From Granulicella sp. (GTDB lineage Bacteria > Acidobacteriota > Terriglobia > Terriglobales > Acidobacteriaceae): DNA of 43,191 nucleotides. Below, one piece after another: positions 24,171 to 31,123 of the stretch (positions within the stretch are counted from its first letter, which is position 1; each line of letters starts with the position of its first letter). Under the pieces are notes generated by a model that saw only the letters and a list, made by a program, of their open reading frames with translations, searched no databases and was not told where the DNA came from. The position numbers were made by a program, and so were the translations under genes. Location: NCBI GenBank assembly GCA_003133205.1, contig PKWK01000392.1, positions 1 through 43,191 of the forward strand, in the 5' to 3' direction.

Positions 24171-25759
24171 GAGCAAGAACTTGCATTCCCATCGCCTGTC
24201 TCTGCGTTTTTACCTTAGCGGCCTGGGTAGGGCTCACTGCGCGTGGGCAGGTTCCGGCTTCGCCTGCACAGCAGCCCGAGGTCGCGACCCAGGACTCGGC
24301 AAATGATCTTGTAGTGTCTGTGGGCAAATCTGTCTTAGTCGATTGCGCTCATATGATCGAGCGAATTGCGGTGGGTTCCGGCGATCTCGCGGAGGCTACC
24401 GCCATCAGCCCGACAGAGATCATGCTCAACGGCAAGGCTGCGGGCGAAACGAGCCTTATCGTTTGGCAACAGGGCGGCGTTCGGCAGTTCTTCAACGTGG
24501 AGGTCCGCGCGAGCAGTTACGCCACGAACGATCGTCTGGATTCGCTACGTCGTGAGTTGAGAACAGAACTTCCCGGGCAGACGCTGCGTGTCACTTCAGA
24601 AAACGGCCTCGTATTTCTTCGCGGTACGGTTAAGGATCTCACCAGCTCCGATCGCGCGGTACAGATTGCCTCCACCGCGGGCAAAGTCGTCAATCTGCTT
24701 TACGTCGCCGTTCCTCCGGCAGAGCCGCAGATTCTCCTGAAGGTGCGCTTCGCCAGCCTCGATCGCACGTTGAACAATCAACTCGGCATTAACCTGTTCA
24801 GCCTGGGTGCAGCGAACAGCATAGGCTCGGTGACAACCCAGCAGTTCTCTCCGCCGTCGATTAGCTCGCAAGCCAGCGGTGGTGGTGGTACTGGTGGTGT
24901 GACAGGCTCTGGAGCTACTGCAACACTTTCGAATCTGCTGAACCTCTTTGTTTTCCGCCCGGACATAAATCTTGGCGCCACGATCGAGGCACTGGAAGCG
25001 AAGGGAGTGGTGCAGATTCTCGCCGAGCCAAATGTGCTGACTGCGAACGGCAAGCAGGGAAGTCTTCTCGCCGGCGGACAGTATCCCTACCCAGTTGTTC
25101 AGGGAGTGAGCGGCGGTACTTCCGGTGCGGTCACAATCCAGTTCAAAGAATTTGGAGTACGCCTGAACTTCATCCCCACGATTACTCCCCGAGGTACCAT
25201 CCGCCTCCAGCTTTCCCCTGAGGTCAGCTCTCTGGACTTTGCCAATGGCGTGACGATCTCAGGATTCACCGTTCCCGGTCTGGACATTCGCAGAGTGAAG
25301 ACAGAGGTCGAACTGAGTGAGGGGCAGAGCTTCGCCATCGGGGGATTGCTGGACAATCGCGAGACCCAAACCCTTTCCAAGATCCCCTTCATCGGAGATG
25401 TTCCAATCCTGGGTAAGTTTTTTCAGTCGATCACCAAGACAAAGTCGAACACTGAACTCATCGTGATTGTTACCCCGGAGATCGTAAATCCCATACCGGC
25501 CGGCGCGCCTCTGCCTGAGATCAAGTATCCGGATAAGTTCCTGCCTTCGAACTCGGGAATTCCCATGACGACACCGGGTGCCGACGCTACGGCAGCAAAC
25601 CCTGCCGCCGCGCAGCCTGCGACAATGCCCGTGGAGAAGCTGATTCAGAGCATGCAGCCCGAGCAGCCGCTTGTGATCGATAGCGGTATGTCCGCGACAG
25701 CAGGCTCCACCTCGGCCACAACCGGGGCTACGACTGCAACTACACCGCCAACGCAATGA
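24167..25759 (+). CDS. cpaC: Tad secretin CpaC (RcpA)
   Basis: The outer-membrane secretin ring through which the Flp pilus exits. A 530-residue protein with a signal peptide (first ~30 residues), an N-terminal secretin/RcpA domain with a BON-like segment (LRVTSENGLVFLRGTVKD) and a C-terminal secretin barrel domain from about 230 (VQILAEPNVLTANGKQG; IPFIGDVPILGKFFQS). A Gly-rich linker lies near 238-250 and the last 70 residues are a low-complexity Ala/Thr tail. It starts at GTG 24167 within the cpaB stop codon. The assignment is firm. Confidence 0.93.
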   Translation: MRARTCIPIACLCVFTLAAWVGLTARGQVPASPAQQPEVATQDSANDLVVSVGKSVLVDCAHMIERIAVGSGDLAEATAISPTEIMLNGKAAGETSLIVWQQGGVRQFFNVEVRASSYATNDRLDSLRRELRTELPGQTLRVTSENGLVFLRGTVKDLTSSDRAVQIASTAGKVVNLLYVAVPPAEPQILLKVRFASLDRTLNNQLGINLFSLGAANSIGSVTTQQFSPPSISSQASGGGGTGGVTGSGATATLSNLLNLFVFRPDINLGATIEALEAKGVVQILAEPNVLTANGKQGSLLAGGQYPYPVVQGVSGGTSGAVTIQFKEFGVRLNFIPTITPRGTIRLQLSPEVSSLDFANGVTISGFTVPGLDIRRVKTEVELSEGQSFAIGGLLDNRETQTLSKIPFIGDVPILGKFFQSITKTKSNTELIVIVTPEIVNPIPAGAPLPEIKYPDKFLPSNSGIPMTTPGADATAANPAAAQPATMPVEKLIQSMQPEQPLVIDSGMSATAGSTSATTGATTATTPPTQ

Positions 25760-25807
25760 CGAGCGCGGTGTCGGGATGCCAGCGTACGCCAACGAGGTGT
25801 AGTCGCG

Positions 25808-27058
25808 ATGAACAGCATTCTCGATGCGGGACGATTCCATTTGAGAATGCACCAGGTGACACAACATAAGCATGTTCGATCGATTGCTGAATTCCTGGTT
25901 GTAGCAATCTGCACGGTGGCTTTCGCGCTCAACGCTGCGGGAATCTGCGCCACGCTGCTAACCGATAATTACGCGGGCGCTCGCGACTTCGTCACCTATT
26001 GGTCCTCCGGACAACAACTTGCTCGACATGCAAATCCATACGACGGCCAAGCCATCCTGAGGCTTGAACACACCGTTGGATTTTCCGCGGGTCTGTCGCC
26101 CCTCATCATGCGGAATCCGCCGCCCTCTCTGCTGGTGGTGCTCCCACTTGGTATCCTCGGCATTCGAGCCGCGTCGTTCCTGTGGTCGGTGATGATGCTT
26201 GCATCCCTTTGGCTTTCCGTGCGCATGATTGCGGCTATGCACGAGCGCCGGAAGAGTCTGCTGAACTATCTTGCGTATACTTTTGCACCCGTGCTGTCCT
26301 GCCTCATTGCCGGGCAGATGGCGCTGTTTGTGCTGCTCGCGCTCACCTTTTTTCTACGCTTGCACAGGACGTACCCGTTGCTGGCCGGTGCTTCTCTATG
26401 GCTTTGCTTCTTGAAGCCGCATCTCTTTCTACCGTTCGGCGTCGTGCTACTCGCGTGGATCATTGTGTCCAGGTGTTACAGAATTCTCCTGGGTGCGGCA
26501 ATCGCTTTCGGCCTGAGCACCTTACTTGTCGCTGTCATGGATCGGTTCGCCTGGGTGCATTATGCCCAGATGATGCGCGCAGCGAAGATTGATACGGCAG
26601 TCATTCCCTGCGTGAGCATGATGTTGCGCCTGATGGTCAGCCCGAACAGCGCCTGGCTCCAGTATCTTCCGGCAGCGCTTGCCTGCGTCTGGGCGATTGC
26701 CTACTTTCGAAGACACCGCGACGATTGGGATTGGATGGAGCATGGCTCGCTCCTGGTGCTCGTCTCAGTGGTGGTGGCCCCTTACTCCTGGTTCATGGAT
26801 CAGGCCGTGTTGTTGCCGGCGCTGTTGCACGCTTTGTACCAGAACCGCTCGCGCAGCCTGGTAGCCATTCTTGCGCTGGCGAGCGCTGTCATAGAGATCG
26901 CAAACTTTCGGGGCGTGCCCTTGGGAAACTCCATCCTCTATCCCTGGACTGCATTGGTTTGGCTTGCATGGTATCTGTACACCGTCCGCAGAGCGAGGCC
27001 GGACGCGGCAGCGAAAGCGGAGATCGGGCCCGCAATAAACATGTCAACAGCCAGCTAA
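25808..27058 (+). CDS. GT87-like (DUF2029) multipass glycosyltransferase
   Basis: A 416-residue integral membrane protein with about ten helices. The DFVTYWSSGQQLARHANPYD segment after the first helix matches the GT87/DUF2029 family, which includes polyprenyl-phosphate-dependent mannosyl- and arabinosyl-type transferases of the GT-C fold. The FLKPHLFLPFG segment is also typical. It sits between the Tad secretin unit and the pilin genes, 48 bp after cpaC, so co-transcription is likely and a role in pilin or surface glycosylation is possible. Family good, substrate unknown. Confidence 0.78.
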   Translation: MNSILDAGRFHLRMHQVTQHKHVRSIAEFLVVAICTVAFALNAAGICATLLTDNYAGARDFVTYWSSGQQLARHANPYDGQAILRLEHTVGFSAGLSPLIMRNPPPSLLVVLPLGILGIRAASFLWSVMMLASLWLSVRMIAAMHERRKSLLNYLAYTFAPVLSCLIAGQMALFVLLALTFFLRLHRTYPLLAGASLWLCFLKPHLFLPFGVVLLAWIIVSRCYRILLGAAIAFGLSTLLVAVMDRFAWVHYAQMMRAAKIDTAVIPCVSMMLRLMVSPNSAWLQYLPAALACVWAIAYFRRHRDDWDWMEHGSLLVLVSVVVAPYSWFMDQAVLLPALLHALYQNRSRSLVAILALASAVIEIANFRGVPLGNSILYPWTALVWLAWYLYTVRRARPDAAAKAEIGPAINMSTAS

Positions 27059-27454
27059 GTGTCGAACCTGTTTCTTGGAGAATCTGCCGCGATGGTCTCT
27101 CGGCGTGAAACCAATGAGGTATGGCGATGAACGGCGCAAGCACGCTCGACGGCTGACGATGGGCAACGGTGCGGCGTATTCTTGGCGCGCACAGATTCCA
27201 TCTATGGATGGCCCTTGCGTGCGCAACAATTGCGGGTGTTTCCATCGTTGCGTGCAAGCTCACATCAGCCCAAAATGAGGGCAGAGATTGAGAGCGATCC
27301 GCTCCAGATCGTGGACGGAGATACAGGCGAGACGGAAAGAGCCTGATTTCTGGTCGTGCCGGGTTAACTTGCACGTTAATGGCCGCGACAATGGCGCAGG
27401 AGTGGCTACATGTATACGCCCCTTATCTGTCTCGGTCGATCTGTAAACATGTGG

Positions 27455-27500
27455 TCACACCGCAAAACATTGCCAAGACCGATAACCGGCTGATTTTCAA
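27455..27500. promoter_or_regulatory. Putative activator-binding region of the flp promoter
   Basis: It contains GGTCACACC (27453-27461) and AACCGGCTGATTTT (27484-27497), both resembling blocks before cpaB. GCTGATTTT begins 34 bp before the -24 element in both promoters; TCACACC lies 68 bp before it here and 67 bp before it at cpaB. Confidence 0.45.
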
Positions 27501-27522
27501 CAACATCTGCATAACACTAAAG

Positions 27523-27538
27523 TGGCATTCCGCTTGCT
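27523..27538 (+). promoter_or_regulatory. Sigma-54-type promoter of the flp pilin genes
   Basis: TGGCATTCCGCTTGCT has GG (27524-27525) and GC (27536-27537) ten bases apart and a consensus TTGCT. The start would be near 27549, about 48 bp before the pilin ATG. Confidence 0.8.
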
Positions 27539-27596
27539 CATGTAGTGTGCATCAGCCACTGGCTGGCATCAAAAATCCAGGTTGGGAGAGACAAAA

Positions 27597-27791
27597 ATGA
27601 ATGATCTTATTTTGAAGCTGTCTGCGAAGTTGCAGAACGCGATGATGAGCGAAGAGGGCCAGGACCTGATTGAATATGCCCTCGTGGTAGCTTTGATCGC
27701 TTTTGCGGCAACTGCAGGCATGAAGAGTCTGGCAACGGCCATCAACGCCGCGTTTGGCTCCATTGGAGACACACTCCAGACGAACGTCTAG
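27597..27791 (+). CDS. flp: Flp-type major pilin (first copy)
   Basis: A 64-residue prepilin. The leader, ending EEGQ, is followed by DLIEYALVVALIAFAATAG, the Flp signature with Glu at +5 if CpaA cuts after Gly. A single hydrophobic helix and a short tail follow, as in other Flp pilins. The ATG at 27597 has GGGAGAG six bases upstream; an in-frame TTG at 27582 is rejected because it precedes this site. It lies directly behind a near-consensus sigma-54-type promoter and is followed by a second pilin. Confidence 0.92.
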   Translation: MNDLILKLSAKLQNAMMSEEGQDLIEYALVVALIAFAATAGMKSLATAINAAFGSIGDTLQTNV

Positions 27792-27922
27792 GGGATCTGA
27801 CTCACAGGATTTCTCAGCATTTCGGTGAGTGACCTTTGTTGCGGGAGGCGCAAGGCTCAACTCACCGGCGTCCTCGCGTACAGAGGCTTGGGATACGTGA
27901 AATGGATTGGAGGCAGCGAAAA

Positions 27923-28117
27923 ATGCATATTCACTTGAGAACGCTCCGTCGCAGGTTACAGAACCTGACGCGGACCGAAGACGGCCAAGATCTGATCGAA
28001 TATGCGTTGGTAATTGCCCTTATCGCCTTCGCTGCGACCGCCGGTATGGGCAGCGTGGCTACCAGTGTCAATGCAGCTTTTGTAACGGTTGGATCAACTT
28101 TGACCGCCAACGTATAG
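27923..28117 (+). CDS. flp: Flp-type pilin (second copy)
   Basis: Also 64 residues. The signature reads DGQDLIEYALVIALIAFAAT, nearly identical to the first copy in the helix, while the leader (MHIHLRTLRRRLQ) is different and more basic. The start at 27923 follows GGAGG at ten bases; upstream in-frame ATGs at 27836 or 27902 lack binding sites. The 131-bp gap contains only a weak 6-bp inverted repeat (ACTCAC 27800-27805 / GTGAGT 27825-27830). It may be a minor or alternative pilin. Confidence 0.9.
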   Translation: MHIHLRTLRRRLQNLTRTEDGQDLIEYALVIALIAFAATAGMGSVATSVNAAFVTVGSTLTANV

Positions 28118-28245
28118 AGTGCGTGTTTGCCGATGATCGCAGGGAACATCAGCTTTTCGCCTTCTCGTAGAGAGGGCAGGTTCCGGCTAACTGGCCGATC
28201 GACACTCCCCGTTTGACTTAAATCGGTGCTTCCAGGAAAGCCTTC

Positions 28246-29307
28246 ATGCTTCTATCGGTCGTCATCCCGGTGTTCAACGAGGAGGAGATAATTCCCCTCC
28301 TGATTCCACGCCTTACCAGTGCGCTTCGCGGCATTGCATGGGAAGTCATCTTCGTTGACGATGGCAGCACGGATGCGACACCCTTTCTTCTTGAGCGTGC
28401 GTCGCTCGACGACCAGCGCATCAAGTTGCTTCGCTTCAGCCGAAACTTTGGCCATCAGGCGGCTGTCACTGCAGGTCTGGACTTTGCCAACGGCGACGCC
28501 GTTGCCGTGATGGACGCGGACCTGCAGGACCCGCCTGAGTTATTGCCGCGAATGTTGGACCTATACGAGCAGGGCTACGACATCGTATCGCCGCAGAGGA
28601 CCGCGCGCGAAAACGAGAGCCGATTCAAGCGCTGGACCTCTGCTCTTTTTTATCGCACCTTGTCGCACCTGGCGGACCAGCGCATGACCCCGGATGTTGG
28701 GGACTTTCGCTTGTTCAGCCGCAGGGCAGTGTGTGCCATCCGATCGCTTCGGGAGCAGCACCGGTATCTTCGCGGCATGGTTGGCTGGCTGGGACTGAGA
28801 GAGGCGATCCTTCCTTTTGAGCGCAGTGGTCGCGCCGCCGGACATACGAAATATCCGCTGATCAAGATGCTTCGTTTTGCCTGGACTGGCATCTCTTCCT
28901 TCTCGGATTTTCCGCTTCGCATCAGCATCGCGGCGGGCTGCGTTCTCAGTCTCGCAGGGTTTGCTTATCTGGCTCGAGTCATGTACCTGGCGCTGTTCAC
29001 AACATCGCTTGTTCCGGGATGGGCCTCCGTCGTCGCCCTGCAATGTGCATTCTCTGGAATGATTCTGCTGGCGCTGGGCAGCATCGGCGATTACCTCGGC
29101 AGAACCTATGAAGAGACGAAGAACCGTCCCTTGTATGTTGTAACGGAGACATCCAACATCCGCCTGCCGCAGAATTCGCTGCCGCGCGCAGTCATTCTGG
29201 CACAGGCCGCCGCTCCGATGAATATCCCGGTTGCGGAATTCCGCAAGCCGCGCTCGCTGGCCGAGGAAGCGCCTGCGTATCATTCGCTGTCTGGTAGAGG
29301 GGCCTGA
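28246..29307 (+). CDS. GtrB/DPM1-like family 2 glycosyltransferase
   Basis: Predicted to move a sugar from a nucleotide donor to polyprenyl phosphate on the cytoplasmic face, making the donor used by GT-C enzymes. A 353-residue protein with a GT-A domain (VVIPVFNEEE; VFVDDGSTD-like FVDDGSTDAT; DxD in VMDADLQDPPE) and two C-terminal membrane helices near 230-280, as in GtrB/ArnC. The ATG at 28246 follows AGGAAAG. It is downstream of the pilins and followed 26 bp later by a methyltransferase. Together with the GT87-like gene it would supply a lipid-linked glycosylation route. Confidence 0.87.
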   Translation: MLLSVVIPVFNEEEIIPLLIPRLTSALRGIAWEVIFVDDGSTDATPFLLERASLDDQRIKLLRFSRNFGHQAAVTAGLDFANGDAVAVMDADLQDPPELLPRMLDLYEQGYDIVSPQRTARENESRFKRWTSALFYRTLSHLADQRMTPDVGDFRLFSRRAVCAIRSLREQHRYLRGMVGWLGLREAILPFERSGRAAGHTKYPLIKMLRFAWTGISSFSDFPLRISIAAGCVLSLAGFAYLARVMYLALFTTSLVPGWASVVALQCAFSGMILLALGSIGDYLGRTYEETKNRPLYVVTETSNIRLPQNSLPRAVILAQAAAPMNIPVAEFRKPRSLAEEAPAYHSLSGRGA

Positions 29308-29333
29308 GTAATCTGCAAGTGGAGAATGCTGCT

Positions 29334-30125
29334 ATGAGTGCGCTTCCCGTTCAGGAACGCGGTGCTTCGCAGAAGTCAAATGATTCGCGAGACATTCTTT
29401 CCCCCGAGTTCGACCGCTATGCCCCCTCCTATTCGGCGTTGCTCGATGATCCGATCCGGAATCGGTTTGCGCGCGATCCGCTGCATTTCCATCGAAGGAA
29501 ATGGCTTCTGATCAGGACGCTGCTGAAGCGATTTGGTGTGGCCGCCGAGATGCAGAGGTGGCTGGATGTTGGCTGCGGCCAGGGCCAGTTGCTGGAACTG
29601 GCTGGCGGCAACTTCAAGCAGGCGACCGGGTGCGACCCGTCCGCGGTCATGCTCCCGTCTCATGCAACGTTCACAGTACTGGAACAGCCATCGCCCGCCG
29701 AACTACCATTCGACGATTGCTCCTTCGATTTTGTGACTGCGGTATGCGTCTACCATCACGTCCACGGTGGAGCAAGACCGCGTCTCACCGATGAAATCAA
29801 GCGAGTGCTCACGCCCGGCGGACTGTGCTGCATCATCGAACATAATCCGTGGAATCCGGTCACCCAGGCGATTGTTCGACGATGTGCGGTGGACGTGGAT
29901 GCGGAGCTTCTCTCCGCGCGAACGACCCTGAAGCTACTCGAGGCTTCCGGGTTCGAATGCCTCGCGACAGACTATTTTCTCTACTTCCCGGAGCGACTCT
30001 TCAATCGCCTGCGTTGGATTGAGGGCAAGCTTCACAAGATGCCCTTCGGCGGACAGTACATTTCGCTGGCGCGTGCGCCTGGTTCAACGACGTCATCCTC
30101 TGAATCCGCGCCTACCGCAACTTAG
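29334..30125 (+). CDS. Class I SAM-dependent methyltransferase
   Basis: A 263-residue protein with motif I LDVGCGQGQLLELA near residue 80, the acidic/aromatic segment FDFVTAVCVYHHVHGG and a post-motif GGLCCIIEHNPWNP, the layout of small-molecule or glycan methyltransferases (Methyltransf_11 type). The ATG at 29334 has GGAG ten bases upstream; an in-frame GTG at 29319 is possible. It is the likely last gene of the pilin/glycosyltransferase unit and overlaps the convergent amidohydrolase gene by 4 bp. The substrate is unknown. Confidence 0.78.
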   Translation: MSALPVQERGASQKSNDSRDILSPEFDRYAPSYSALLDDPIRNRFARDPLHFHRRKWLLIRTLLKRFGVAAEMQRWLDVGCGQGQLLELAGGNFKQATGCDPSAVMLPSHATFTVLEQPSPAELPFDDCSFDFVTAVCVYHHVHGGARPRLTDEIKRVLTPGGLCCIIEHNPWNPVTQAIVRRCAVDVDAELLSARTTLKLLEASGFECLATDYFLYFPERLFNRLRWIEGKLHKMPFGGQYISLARAPGSTTSSSESAPTAT

Positions 30126-31018
30126 ATATGGAATGGCCACACTTCTTGGACAGTCTTCGAGAGAATCTGTGCGTGGTCTTGCGGAGACAGGAAGCCGAGG
30201 TGGTCTCGGAAGAGGGCTACCGTCTGGGCGTAGGACTGCTTGGGGAGCGAGATCGGCCAGTCGGTCCCGGCCATCAGGCGTTTGGCGCCGAAGACTTCGA
30301 CCAGGCGTTTGACCTGCGCAGCCGCGTCCGGGTACGGGTAGGGCTGGGCTGACAGCGACCACATGTGCGAGATCTTTACGACGATCCTGGGATAGCGGGC
30401 GAGGGCGAGCAATAGATCGAGCTGCTCGGGGTGATCGAGGGGCGAGTCGGCCATGTGGTCGATGACGATCTGCAGATCCGGGTTGGCCTCAATCAGCGGG
30501 TGGAGATCGGGAAGGCGCATGACCGGGATGAGCAGCGTCATGGGCACTTTGAGTTGCGCGCAGCGACGCCACAGCGGCGGCATCAGCGGTCCGCGAATCC
30601 AGTCGCCTGCCTGCCCAACTGCAGGGCTCAGACGCACGCCGCGAAAGTCTTGTTCCTCGGTCATGCGGCTTAGCTGGTCCGGAGCAGCGGGGTCTTCGGG
30701 GTTGACGCGGCATACGCCGTGGAACTCGCGTGGATAGCGCTTGAGAACGCTAGCGAGATAACTATTGTCCCAGCGATAGTGAATGACCTGGATAATGACG
30801 GTGCGGGCGACGCTATTGGCGCGCATGAGGTCCAGCAACATCTCTACAGACGCGTTCTCTGGCGAAGGACTTACACCCGCCGCAAAGGGAAACGCCGGAT
30901 CATGCTTCCACACATGAACATGGGAGTCGATGAATGGAATTGGCGCTGATTGAGCAGAGAGGCGCGACGCAAGAGCGGTGGCGGCTGAGGCTACGACGAA
31001 GTGGCGACGGTTCCACAT
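30122..31018 (-). CDS. Tat-exported amidohydrolase of the L-fucono/rhamnonolactonase type
   Basis: A 298-residue TIM-barrel hydrolase. It begins with a twin-arginine signal (NRRHFVVASAATALASRL) and then IDSHVHVWKHDP, the metal/active-site strand of the COG3618 lactonase group. It ends with MAGTDWPISLP, also typical. Relatives open sugar lactones (for example L-fuconolactone) or act on other cyclic amides/esters. It is the third gene of a leftward set after PL22 and GH2, 105 bp downstream of the latter. Family good; the lactone substrate is inferred from context. Confidence 0.78.
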   Translation of the reverse strand: MWNRRHFVVASAATALASRLSAQSAPIPFIDSHVHVWKHDPAFPFAAGVSPSPENASVEMLLDLMRANSVARTVIIQVIHYRWDNSYLASVLKRYPREFHGVCRVNPEDPAAPDQLSRMTEEQDFRGVRLSPAVGQAGDWIRGPLMPPLWRRCAQLKVPMTLLIPVMRLPDLHPLIEANPDLQIVIDHMADSPLDHPEQLDLLLALARYPRIVVKISHMWSLSAQPYPYPDAAAQVKRLVEVFGAKRLMAGTDWPISLPKQSYAQTVALFRDHLGFLSPQDHAQILSKTVQEVWPFHI

Positions 31019-31123
31019 GATGATCTGAAAGTCTATCGCGTTTGCAAAGGCTCGTCGCCATGGAACGGACTCAGCGGCCCCACGCCTCCAGACGAGGCAC
31101 GGGACCGCGGACTTGATGAACCG

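Larger units (their letters stand above)
27059..27596. other. Regulatory region before the flp pilins
   Basis: About 540 bp with no well-supported gene. The right part holds the activator-like blocks and the sigma-54-type promoter listed separately. A 40-codon GTG frame (27169-27291) could encode a membrane peptide but lacks a binding site. Confidence 0.5.

Noticed and set aside
27169..27291. A 40-codon GTG frame with a membrane-like stretch before the pilins
   Set aside because: The hydrophobic segment is tempting but there is no ribosome binding site, and it starts right after an in-frame stop; chance cannot be excluded.
27800..27830. A possible attenuator hairpin between the two pilin genes
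   Set aside because: The stem is only 6 bp with a 19-base loop and no T-run directly after it.
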